A stretch of DNA of 13,311 nucleotides, taken from an uncultured Collinsella sp. (lineage in GTDB: Bacteria > Actinomycetota > Coriobacteriia > Coriobacteriales > Coriobacteriaceae). Under the pieces are notes generated by a model. It made no database searches, had not been told where the DNA came from, and was given only the letters and a program-made list of their open reading frames with translations. Shown piece after piece: positions 6,217 through 13,215 of this stretch (its first letter is position 1; each line of letters begins with the position of its first letter). Position numbers and translations under genes: made by a program. Location: positions 1 through 13,311 of the forward strand of contig URRJ01000045.1 in NCBI GenBank assembly GCA_900550205.1. The letters are read 5' to 3'.

Positions 6217-6243
6217 AGTATACACGGCTGCGGGCGTATCCAT
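6217..6243 (-). promoter_or_regulatory. Shared promoter-like motif upstream of rplC
   Basis: On the minus strand TATACT at 6222-6217 is a good -10 hexamer. The 26 bp at 6218-6243 matches the motif at 4353-4378 upstream of rplB at 23 of 26 positions. The best -35 candidate (TCGATG, 18 bp upstream) is poor. Conservation across two ribosomal leaders in one window supports a functional site, either a promoter or an operator; which one is inference. Confidence 0.55.
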
Positions 6244-6293
6244 CGAGATTCATATTTCACTCACATTGTTTACGCAGGTAAAGTGCGTGGCAC

Positions 6294-6456
6294 GTTCCCA
6301 GTGTGCGGCGGAGGGGGCGGGCCTGAGGCATATTAAGGTTGCTGCTCTACAGTCCTGCTCACGACGGAGAGCACATTAAGTGCTCTCCTGTTCGTGCGGA
6401 ACTCGCGACAACCTTAATATGCCTCAGGCCCGCCCCCTCCGCCGCACACTGGGAAC
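6294..6456. repeat. 48-bp perfect inverted repeat with a nested hairpin
   Basis: The 48 bp at 6294-6341 is the exact reverse complement of 6409-6456. Just outside, GTGGC and GCCAC continue the match after a 2-base insertion on the left. The 67-nt loop holds a second hairpin, GGAGAGCAC 6366-6374 with GTGCTCTCC 6380-6388 around ATTAA. The arms are GC-rich in their outer half (GCGGCGGAGGGGGCGGGCC). The element begins 37 bp beyond the histidine-phosphatase stop and lies upstream of the ribosomal promoter region. No T-run follows on either strand. It could be a transcription barrier, a MITE-like insertion or a local inverted duplication. Confidence 0.9.
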
Positions 6457-6492
6457 GCCACGTAGATGTCTGCTAAACCTTGCTCGCTCAGG

Positions 6493-7119
6493 CTAATAAC
6501 TTTGCTGGGGGTCCACTATTTGCTGGAGGGTGAACTTGCATTGGGACGGTTCGCCTTCTGCTTGTGGCTTTGCCTCATCGAAATTGAAGATCATGATGGC
6601 ACAGTTGGGGAGTTTTGCTGGGAGCTCGAAGCCCTTTGGGGCTGCAGCCTTGATGAATTGGCGGCTGGCGCTGCCGTGGCTTACTGCTAGAAGGGTTTCG
6701 ATGCCCTCGGAGCCTATGAGATTGGTGAGGGTGCCCACCATGCGTTCTTGCAGCGCGCGGCTTCCTTCTCCTCCAAAGGGGACCAGGTCCTCGCCCGGGT
6801 CCCAGACGTCGGTGGGAAGAGCATCGTGAGGACCCTCCTCGAAGGTTCCGTAGCAGCGCTCGATGATGCCTTCGCAGGGCTCGACGGCAGCGTCCGGGCC
6901 GAGGAGTTCGGTAGCGACGAGCTGAGCTGTGTCCATGGCTCGGCCTAAGGGCGAGGAGACCACTTTGTCGGGGACAACGTCATGGCCCTTGAGCCATGCG
7001 GCTGCCATTCCCGCTTGTTTGCGGCCCAAGTCGGTCAACGGTGAATCGCAGCGGCCCTGGACCAGCTTTTTGACGTTGAACTCCGTCTGGCCGTGGCGGA
7101 GTAGGTATAGGCGCTTCAT
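6493..7119 (-). CDS. Histidine phosphatase family protein (phosphoglycerate-mutase-like)
   Basis: This 208-residue protein has the histidine phosphatase core: LLRHGQTEFN at residues 6-15, where H9 would carry the phosphate; SSPLGRAMDTA with R60; acidic E87 in IIERCYGTFEE; and the second catalytic histidine H148 in AVSHGS. The substrate cannot be told from sequence. Family members include cofactor-dependent phosphoglycerate mutase, alpha-ribazole phosphatase and sugar phosphatases, and this length fits the broad phosphatase branch better than glycolytic GpmA (about 230-250). The ATG at 7119 has a GGGGAG ribosome binding site and follows the CDF gene by 39 bp, so the two are probably co-transcribed. 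Cytoplasmic, with no signal peptide. Confidence 0.9.
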   Translation of the reverse strand: MKRLYLLRHGQTEFNVKKLVQGRCDSPLTDLGRKQAGMAAAWLKGHDVVPDKVVSSPLGRAMDTAQLVATELLGPDAAVEPCEGIIERCYGTFEEGPHDALPTDVWDPGEDLVPFGGEGSRALQERMVGTLTNLIGSEGIETLLAVSHGSASRQFIKAAAPKGFELPAKLPNCAIMIFNFDEAKPQAEGEPSQCKFTLQQIVDPQQSY

Positions 7120-7158
7120 GCTCTCCCCTTCTGCTTCAGTTACCTTGCAGGCACAGCC

Positions 7159-8313
7159 CTACTCGTGGGTATGCCCTACGTAGTCTTCATCGATCGTAAT
7201 CTTGGCGACCGACTTGGGATATTCCGATTCGACCCGTTTCGCCAACGCGCGCTTTAGGTCCTCGGCTCCCATGCCCAAATCCGAGGGTCGCACGCAGTCA
7301 AAGATCACATTGGTGTGCGTGGGGCCCGGCACGCAACGCAGATCGTGAATCGAAAGGCGGTTATCAATCTCCTGGGCCATAGCGTTGATGCGCAAGCGCA
7401 TGCTCGCCACATTCGAATCGTCGGTCACGATGGGATCGTAGTGAAGCGTGACGATCATGCCGTCTTCGTCCCTAAATGCCTGTTCGATGTTGTCGAGCGT
7501 GTCGTGACTTTCCAGCGGGCTGGCCTCGGCCGCCATCTCGGCATGCGCACTTGCAAACTTCCTGCCCGGGCCGTAGTCGTGAACCATCAAATCGTGAACG
7601 CCCAAAACGCCGGGGTAGCTCATGATCTTGTCTCGAATGTGCTTGACCAGCTTGGGATCGGGCGCCTGGCCCAAAAGCGGGCTCACCGTATCTTGAATAA
7701 GTTCAAAACCGCTCCAGCCAATATAGGCGCCAACGGCAAGGCCGACCCATGCGTCAAGATTGATGTGCGTCACCTGCGAAACAATTGCGCACGCCAACAC
7801 GGCACCCGTGGCAAGGACATCGTTCTTTGAGTCCTGAGCGGTCGCATGCAACGTCTCGGACTCAATGCGATCGCCGAGCTTTTGGTTGAGGGCCGCCATC
7901 CACAGCTTAACGACCATCGAAAGCGCAAGGACTGCCACCAGGGCAAGCGAGAACTCGACGGGTTCGGGGTGGATGACGCGTTCAACCGAGGACTTGATAA
8001 GCTCAAGGCCAATCAGCAGCACGAGTGCCGCCACGACCAATCCCGAGAGATACTCGTAGCGACCGTGGCCGTAAGGATGTTCGGGGTCGGCCGGCTTGCT
8101 CGCCAGCTTAAAGCCCAGCACGCTCACGATATTCGAGCTGGCATCGGACAGGTTGTTCATGGCATCCGCCACGATCGAAACCGATCCCGACAGCACGCCA
8201 ATTGCGCCCTTCGCAGCGCATAGTGCCACATTGGCGACAATACACACCACACCCGTCAACGTGCCCACGCGCGCACGGTCGCCCTGCGCGCGCTTAACAA
8301 TCCACTCGACCAT
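7159..8313 (-). CDS. Cation diffusion facilitator transporter, possibly for Mn2+
   Basis: This 384-residue protein is a CDF metal/proton antiporter of the inner membrane. Hydrophobic helices run from about residue 18 to 210. Family motifs are SVSIVADAMNNLSDA (44-58), HPYGHGRYEYLSG (79-91) and DSKNDVLATGAV (161-172). A soluble C-terminal domain follows. By eye the transport site is D50/N54 in helix 2 and D161/D165 in helix 5. Zinc exporters usually have histidine in helix 5, so an Asn-plus-Asp site points toward manganese; this is inference. The tail is about 80 residues longer than in compact CDF proteins such as YiiP. The ATG at 8313 follows a G-rich stretch; a weak promoter is visible upstream. 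Confidence 0.93.
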   Translation of the reverse strand: MVEWIVKRAQGDRARVGTLTGVVCIVANVALCAAKGAIGVLSGSVSIVADAMNNLSDASSNIVSVLGFKLASKPADPEHPYGHGRYEYLSGLVVAALVLLIGLELIKSSVERVIHPEPVEFSLALVAVLALSMVVKLWMAALNQKLGDRIESETLHATAQDSKNDVLATGAVLACAIVSQVTHINLDAWVGLAVGAYIGWSGFELIQDTVSPLLGQAPDPKLVKHIRDKIMSYPGVLGVHDLMVHDYGPGRKFASAHAEMAAEASPLESHDTLDNIEQAFRDEDGMIVTLHYDPIVTDDSNVASMRLRINAMAQEIDNRLSIHDLRCVPGPTHTNVIFDCVRPSDLGMGAEDLKRALAKRVESEYPKSVAKITIDEDYVGHTHE

Positions 8314-8365
8314 CTACATCCGCCCCCACGGTACTACCTATATATCTATTGCTCAAACGGATTGT

Positions 8366-8394
8366 AGTGTAGCCACTTTGTCCCCCAGATACAA
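8366..8394 (-). promoter_or_regulatory. Weak candidate promoter for the CDF-phosphatase unit
   Basis: On the minus strand TTGTAT (8394-8389) lies 17 bp before TACACT (8371-8366), about 52 bp before the CDF start codon. The -10 box matches four of six consensus bases and the -35 box three of six. An overlapping TACAAT gives a better -10 but no -35 partner. The position just after the preceding terminator makes a promoter here expected. Confidence 0.35.
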
Positions 8395-8425
8395 AAAGGC
8401 CGCAGCCCACACGGGCCACGGCCTT
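8393..8425 (-). terminator. Intrinsic terminator after the PTS gene
   Basis: AAGGCCG at 8396-8402 pairs with CGGCCTT at 8419-8425. After a 2x2 internal loop, GCCC pairs with GGGC around the loop ACAC. On the minus strand the stem runs into TTTTT (8397-8393). It begins 38 bp after the stop of the EIIC gene and ends that transcript before the CDF unit. Confidence 0.85.
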
Positions 8426-8427
8426 GG

Positions 8428-8456
8428 AATGTGACATGCGGGACTGTCCCCTTGTC
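8428..8456. repeat. CTGTCCC palindromic repeat, copy A (downstream of EIIC)
   Basis: This 29-bp stretch matches 9693-9720 at all but two positions (one extra G, one C for T) in the same orientation. It contains the perfect palindrome GGGAC-T-GTCCC. The outer arms, TGTGACA on the left and TTGTCGATC on the right, pair only partly. It sits 7 bp beyond the EIIC stop codon, between the gene and its terminator. Confidence 0.85.
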
Positions 8457-8463
8457 GATCGAT

Positions 8464-9678
8464 TTATGCGCTTGCCTCAGCTACGTTCTTCGAGGTTTCG
8501 GGCGAATCGGCTCCGTCTTCTGCCGTCTGCCCCTTTGCCGGCATCACGCCAAAGCAGTAGCTCAGCGCCGCAGACACCGCAAATGCCGTGCCGCCGGCGG
8601 CGCAGCACCACAGCAGGTTCGAGATGCCACCCGTGGCAAAGCCAATGACCATGAGGACATTCGTCATGCCGATGGTATAGGCCGTAACGTGGCCCACGGC
8701 CGCAACAAGGCCTCCGACGGCACCGCCAATGGCCATACACGTCAGGCACCTGCCATATTTAAAGCCGCAACCGTACAGCGCCGGCTCGCTTACGCCGCCA
8801 AGCACGCCCGAGATCGAATAGCCCAGCATGAGCGCCTTCTCGTCCTTATCCGCAACGCGGAGCGACGCACCAAAGGGCATGCCCCAAACGGCGAACGTTG
8901 CCATCGTCGCGGCGATCAGGATGCACGAATCCGTTCCCACACTCATAAACTGCGCATAGGCGAGCGATAGGACAACGTTGCTGACACCCGCAATCTTAAG
9001 GAACTCCCAACCCGCGGCAAGCCCCATGAGCGTGAACAGCGACACGATGCCACCGGAATTGCCAAGCATAAACATAAGCTGGCCCAACAGCATGCCCAGA
9101 TAGCTGCCCGCCGGCGCCGTGATACACAGCGAAACCGGAACCATGACGAGCATGGTCGCAAACGGAACGAACGAAAACGCCACGGCCTTAGGGATAACGC
9201 GCTGAAAGAAACACTCCACTTGCCAAAGCACGGGTACCGAGATGAGAACCGGAATAACAGTCGTCGTGTAATCGTTGACCGGCGCGGGAAGCAGGCCATA
9301 CACGGAAGTCATCGATGCCCCCGTCGTCGATGCGGCATCGACGAGCTTAAGCAGATCGGGCGCAATCAATACGCCGCCCAGCATCATGCCCAGCTGCTCC
9401 GAGCAACCGAGCTGGCGGGCGGCCGCCCAACCAAGATAAACGGGCAAAAAGTAGTAGCCGGCGTTATAGAGCCAACTGTAGAACAGGCGATAGATTTCGG
9501 AATCGGCAGACCACAGGCCCAGCATGCCTTCACCCATAATGACGGCGACGGTGCGGAACAACGCCGCGCAGACAATAAACGGCAGCGCCGACATCATGCT
9601 TTTGGACAGATAGTCCACCACGGCCATGGCGTTTGATGAGACCGTCGTTGTAAACGAGGTGTTAGAAACTTGTGACAC
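8464..9678 (-). CDS. PTS transporter EIIC subunit, beta-glucoside type, lone membrane domain
   Basis: This is a membrane protein of about 404 residues with many hydrophobic helices. It resembles the EIIC domain of beta-glucoside permeases, with AGYYFLPVYLGWAAARQLG, the NDYTTTVIPVLISVPVLW segment and the sugar-site motif GGVSEPALYG at about residues 294-303. It has no EIIB (phospho-cysteine) or EIIA domain, so it would need partners encoded elsewhere. The start is uncertain. GTG at 9678 has GAAAGGG five bases upstream and is preferred; ATG at 9702 lies inside a repeat; ATG at 9627 has no binding site. Codons further upstream in the same frame are accDA read out of frame. The gene is bracketed by two direct repeats. 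The substrate is unknown. Confidence 0.85.
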   Translation of the reverse strand: MSQVSNTSFTTTVSSNAMAVVDYLSKSMMSALPFIVCAALFRTVAVIMGEGMLGLWSADSEIYRLFYSWLYNAGYYFLPVYLGWAAARQLGCSEQLGMMLGGVLIAPDLLKLVDAASTTGASMTSVYGLLPAPVNDYTTTVIPVLISVPVLWQVECFFQRVIPKAVAFSFVPFATMLVMVPVSLCITAPAGSYLGMLLGQLMFMLGNSGGIVSLFTLMGLAAGWEFLKIAGVSNVVLSLAYAQFMSVGTDSCILIAATMATFAVWGMPFGASLRVADKDEKALMLGYSISGVLGGVSEPALYGCGFKYGRCLTCMAIGGAVGGLVAAVGHVTAYTIGMTNVLMVIGFATGGISNLLWCCAAGGTAFAVSAALSYCFGVMPAKGQTAEDGADSPETSKNVAEASA

Positions 9679-9692
9679 AGGAACCCTTTCCC

Positions 9693-9724
9693 AATGTGAC
9701 ATGCGGACTGTCCCTTTGTCACAT
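9693..9724. repeat. CTGTCCC palindromic repeat, copy B (accDA-EIIC junction)
   Basis: ATGTGACA at 9694-9701 pairs perfectly with TGTCACAT at 9717-9724 around a 15-nt loop with ACTGTCCC. Positions 9693-9720 are a direct copy of 8428-8456. The repeat overlaps the end of accDA: the TGA stop (9719-9721) and the preceding ATG codon lie in the right arm. A possible ATG for the EIIC gene (9702-9700) lies at the left arm. Confidence 0.88.
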
Positions 9725-11443
9725 CGTGCGATACTGACCGATTGCGCGGTACTTTTCGTAGCGGAGGTTTGTGAGGGTCGCGTCGTCGAGCCGCCCAAGC
9801 GTATCGAAGGCATCAAATGCCGAGGACATGACGGCACCGGCGATCTCCTCATGCGACAGGCCCCTATCATCAACAATGCCGTCGATGATGCCGAGCGCCA
9901 ACAGATCGGGGGCCGTGAGCTTAAGCGCCTCGGCGGCCTCATTCGCGCGCTCGGTATCCTTCCACAGGATCGACGCACAGGCCTCGGGGCTCACGACCGA
10001 ATAGGCCGAGCTCGAGAGCATCAGGATACGGTCGGCCACGGACAGCGCCAGCGCGCCACCAGAGCCGCCCTCGCCTGTCACCACCGAGACAATCGGCGTC
10101 TTAAGGCCGCTCATCTCCATGAGATTCTGGGCAATCGCCTCGCCCTGGCCACGCTCCTCGGCACCGATGCCGCAAAACGCGCCCGAAGTATCGACCAGGC
10201 ACAGAACCGGTCGACCAAACTTTTCGGCCTGACGCATAAGGCGACGCGCTTTGCGGTAGCCCTCGGGATGTGCCATGCCAAAGTTGCGGCGCATACGCTC
10301 TTTGGTCGTGGTGCCGCGCTCGATGGCGATGACCGTTACGGGACGTCCGTCTTTCCAGCCAATGCCAGCCACCACAGCGGCGTCATCGCCGAAGTAACGG
10401 TCGCCGTGCATCTCCACAAATCCGTCCAGGCCCAGCGAGATCATCTCACCCGCCGTGGCTCGATCTGCCGAGCGGGTCTGCTTGACAATCTCGAGCGCGG
10501 TTTTTGGTGCCGTCGAGCGTTTGAACAAGTGTCCTAGCTTTTTGCCGCGGCGACCCGTATGCACGATCTCATGCGGTGCCCCCAGGCCGGGCGCGTGCCC
10601 TTCGTGCAGCGCCAGCAGCTCGCCTACCGTGAGCGCAATCTCGCCGCGCGGAACAACGGCATCGCAAAAGCCGTGCTCCAGCAAAAACTCGGAGCGCTGG
10701 AATCCCTTGGGCAGGCGCTTGTGCATGTTCTGCTCGATCACGCGCGGGCCGGCAAATGCCGTCAGGGCATCGGGCTCGGCCAGGATAATGTCGCCCTCCA
10801 TGGCGAAGCTCGCGGTTACGCCTCCGGTCGTGGGGTCGGTGAGCACCGTGATATACAGGCCGCCCGCCTCGCTGTGGCGCCTAACCGCCGCAGAAATCTT
10901 GGCCATCTGCATAAGCGATGTCACGCCCTCTTGCATGCGCGCACCGCCCGAAACAGTAAAGCCGACAACTGGCAATCCCAGCTCGGTCGCGTGCTCAAAT
11001 GTGCGACAGATCTTCTCGCCCACCACGGAACCCATCGAGCCCATCATAAAGTTGGCGTCCATAAAGAAGAACGCGGTATCGCAACCGCAGATTTTGCCCC
11101 TGCCGCACACAACGGCGTCGCGCTCGCCCGAACGCTCGCTCACGCTCTTGAGCTTGTCGGCATAGCCGGGAAACGAGAGGAAATCCTCCGACGCCAGATT
11201 AGCATCCCATTCCTCAAACATGCCCTCGTCGACCGTCATGCGCATGCGCGCGCGACCGCTCACGCGAAAGTGTTTACCGCAACGAGGGCAGACCTCGAGG
11301 TTGTCGTGCAGGCGTGCCTCATCGATCACACGGCGGCACTCCGGGCACTTGATAAACACGTGGCGCGCGGGAAACTCGGCGCACGACTCGGTTATCGGCC
11401 CCTCAAGGACATTGACCGTCTTCGCTTTTCTATTCATCAGCAT
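9719..11443 (-). CDS. accDA: Acetyl-CoA carboxylase carboxyltransferase, AccD-AccA fusion
   Basis: This 574-residue protein joins the beta (AccD) and alpha (AccA) carboxyltransferase subunits, which transfer CO2 from carboxybiotin to acetyl-CoA to form malonyl-CoA. The AccD part (about 1-300) starts with a zinc finger, C33/C36/C52/C55, and contains VSGGARMQEG (164-173) and TDPTTGGVTASFAMEGD. The AccA part (about 311-574) contains HGDRYFGDD, GIGAEERGQGEAIA (425-438), TGEGGSGGALAL and YSVVSPEACASILWK. The usual DTPGAYPG is DTSGAFCG here. The start ATG at 11443 (or 11437) overlaps the end of accC, implying coupled translation. The stop codon lies in a palindromic repeat. Two genes are the rule in most bacteria; no stop or frameshift separates the halves. 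Confidence 0.95.
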   Translation of the reverse strand: MLMNRKAKTVNVLEGPITESCAEFPARHVFIKCPECRRVIDEARLHDNLEVCPRCGKHFRVSGRARMRMTVDEGMFEEWDANLASEDFLSFPGYADKLKSVSERSGERDAVVCGRGKICGCDTAFFFMDANFMMGSMGSVVGEKICRTFEHATELGLPVVGFTVSGGARMQEGVTSLMQMAKISAAVRRHSEAGGLYITVLTDPTTGGVTASFAMEGDIILAEPDALTAFAGPRVIEQNMHKRLPKGFQRSEFLLEHGFCDAVVPRGEIALTVGELLALHEGHAPGLGAPHEIVHTGRRGKKLGHLFKRSTAPKTALEIVKQTRSADRATAGEMISLGLDGFVEMHGDRYFGDDAAVVAGIGWKDGRPVTVIAIERGTTTKERMRRNFGMAHPEGYRKARRLMRQAEKFGRPVLCLVDTSGAFCGIGAEERGQGEAIAQNLMEMSGLKTPIVSVVTGEGGSGGALALSVADRILMLSSSAYSVVSPEACASILWKDTERANEAAEALKLTAPDLLALGIIDGIVDDRGLSHEEIAGAVMSSAFDAFDTLGRLDDATLTNLRYEKYRAIGQYRTM

Positions 11444-12773
11444 AAAGATGCCCCATCAGATCGGTGTGATACATGCCCGACAAGAACTCGTCGTTTGCCA
11501 GCACGTCGAGCTGAAGCTCGCTGTTTTCGCTCACGCCCTCAATCACGAGCTCGCCCAGGGCCGAGCGCATCTTGCGAATGGCGCCGTCACGCGTGGGCGC
11601 ACACACGATGAGCTTGCCGAGCATGGAGTCGTAGTACGGCGGAACGTTCGCACCGGTAAACATGGCGGAATCCCAGCGCACGCGCGGACCACCCGGCACA
11701 CGCAACGCGGTGACCGTTCCGCATGATGGCAGAAAGTCCGGCGTTTCGGCATTGATGCGGCACTCCATGGCGTGGTTGCGGACCGGCATGTCCTCCTGCT
11801 CAAAGGGCAGAGGCTGGCCGGCTGCCACACGCAGCTGCCACTTGACCAGGTCGGTATCGGTCACAAACTCCGTAACCGGATGCTCCACCTGCAGGCGCGT
11901 GTTCATTTCCATAAAGTAGAAATTGCCGTCGTCCGAATACAGGAACTCGATGGTACCGGCTCCTTCGTAGCCGACGGCACGAGCCAGGTCACGCGCTGCC
12001 TTGTGCATGCGAGCACGAATGTCGTCGTGTCCGTCGAGGCACGGCGCGGGGCTCTCCTCGATCAGCTTTTGGTTGCGGCGCTGCACCGAGCACTCGCGCT
12101 CGCCGAGCGAAAACACATGGCCCTGCTTATCGGCCATAATCTGCACCTCAACATGGTGCGCCGGCGCGACGAACTTCTCCATGTAGCACTCGCCGTCGCC
12201 AAAAACGGCCTCGCCCTCGGCACGCGCCTCGATAAACGCCTTTGCCGCATCTTCCACGCGCTCGACCTTGCGAATGCCGCGGCCGCCACCGCCGGCACGC
12301 GCCTTAATAAGCACGGGGCAGCCAATGCGCTCGGCCTCGGCCGTCGCCTCCTCGGGACTTTTGAGCAGATCGCAACCCGGCACGATGGGCACGCCCGCCG
12401 CAGCAGCCGTTCGACGTGCGGCGTCCTTGTCGCCCATGCTGTCGATCACCTCGGCCGAAGGACCGACAAACGCCAGACCGTACTTGTCGCAGTCGCGCAC
12501 GAAGCTCGCCTTCTCGGAAAAGAAACCGTAGCCAGGATGGATCGCCTTTGCCCCCGACTTTACGGCACAGGTGAGCACAGCATCGTCGTTGAGGTAGCTC
12601 TCGGCAAGACGCGGGCCGCCGATGCAATACGCCTCGTCGGCAAGTTGCACGTGCAACGCGTCCGCATCGGCCGTGGAATAAACGGCGACGGTCTTGATGC
12701 CCATATCGCGGCACGCGCGGATAACACGGACCGCGACTTCGCCGCGGTTGGCGATGAGCACTTTGTCGAACAT
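11430..12773 (-). CDS. accC: Acetyl-CoA carboxylase biotin carboxylase subunit
   Basis: This 447-residue protein has the normal AccC length. It uses ATP and bicarbonate to carboxylate the biotin on AccB. It begins MFDKVLIANRGEVAVRVIRA. It has the ATP-grasp features K157 with the glycine loop AGGGGRGIRKV (160-170), and active-site residues E276, E289, N291, R293 and E297 in FMEMNTRLQVEHPVTE. The biotin-site loop reads QRRNQKLIEE, with Asn where E. coli has His236; other bacteria vary here too. The start at 12773 has an AAGGAAGG ribosome binding site and lies 10 bp after the fabZ stop; an upstream open stretch is fabZ in another frame. The end overlaps the accDA start. Confidence 0.97.
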   Translation of the reverse strand: MFDKVLIANRGEVAVRVIRACRDMGIKTVAVYSTADADALHVQLADEAYCIGGPRLAESYLNDDAVLTCAVKSGAKAIHPGYGFFSEKASFVRDCDKYGLAFVGPSAEVIDSMGDKDAARRTAAAAGVPIVPGCDLLKSPEEATAEAERIGCPVLIKARAGGGGRGIRKVERVEDAAKAFIEARAEGEAVFGDGECYMEKFVAPAHHVEVQIMADKQGHVFSLGERECSVQRRNQKLIEESPAPCLDGHDDIRARMHKAARDLARAVGYEGAGTIEFLYSDDGNFYFMEMNTRLQVEHPVTEFVTDTDLVKWQLRVAAGQPLPFEQEDMPVRNHAMECRINAETPDFLPSCGTVTALRVPGGPRVRWDSAMFTGANVPPYYDSMLGKLIVCAPTRDGAIRKMRSALGELVIEGVSENSELQLDVLANDEFLSGMYHTDLMGHLYADE

Positions 12774-12783
12774 GAAGCCTTCC

Positions 12784-13206
12784 TTAACTTTCGTGCATGA
12801 GTGCAAAAGACATATCGGCACGGCAGCAAACCTCACCGTTGACGCTCGCAGTACCCGTCGCAAAGCGGAACGGCCCGCGCGCACGTGTGATGGAGCACAC
12901 CAGATCCACCGTGTCGCCCGGGCGCACCGGACGCTTAAAGCGCACCTTGTCCAGACTCGTGTAGAACGGCGTCGCGCCGCGCGCCTCCTCATCGCCCATC
13001 AGCAGCACACAGCAGTTCTGGGCGAGCATCTCGCACTGAATCACGCCGGGGACGACCGGGTTTCCCGGAAAATGCCCCTGCAAAAAGTACTCGTCGCCCG
13101 TAATCGCAATCTTGCCGTGAGCCTCGTCGCCCACCAGCTCGGCCTCGTCGAGCAAAAGCATCGGCTCGCGATGCGGCAACAGCTTCTTGAGCTCTTCTTT
13201 GTTCAT
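12784..13206 (-). CDS. fabZ: 3-hydroxyacyl-[acyl-carrier-protein] dehydratase FabZ
   Basis: This 140-residue hotdog-fold enzyme dehydrates 3-hydroxyacyl-ACP in type II fatty-acid elongation. The catalytic motif is GHFPGNPVVPGVIQCEMLAQ with H45 and E59. The ATG at 13206 (MNKEELKKLLPHREPM) has AGGTGAT upstream, overlapping the accB stop. A GTG at 13215 would add three residues but loses that binding site. Placement between accB and accC, as in many Gram-positive fatty-acid clusters, links malonyl-CoA supply with elongation. FabZ is preferred over FabA on length and motif. Confidence 0.95.
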   Translation of the reverse strand: MNKEELKKLLPHREPMLLLDEAELVGDEAHGKIAITGDEYFLQGHFPGNPVVPGVIQCEMLAQNCCVLLMGDEEARGATPFYTSLDKVRFKRPVRPGDTVDLVCSITRARGPFRFATGTASVNGEVCCRADMSFALMHES

Positions 13207-13215
13207 GGATATCAC

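Noticed and set aside
6294..6456. Ordinary rho-independent terminator of the phosphatase gene
   Set aside because: Arms of 48 bp and a 67-nt loop are far from terminator geometry, and no T-run follows on either strand; a transcription-blocking effect remains possible.
6034..6492. A hidden rpsJ (S10) or other small gene in the gap
   Set aside because: No frame on either strand shows S10 motifs; the stretch is inverted repeats and leader-like sequence with no supported start.
9679..9978. N-terminal extension of the EIIC reading frame
   Set aside because: The first roughly 90 codons overlap the 3' part of accDA in another frame and are Arg/Ser/Pro-rich shadow sequence; starts at 9702, 9678 or 9627 are far better.
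12774..12992. N-terminal extension of accC
   Set aside because: It overlaps fabZ in a different frame; MFDKVLIANRGE at 12773 is the standard AccC start and has a strong ribosome binding site.
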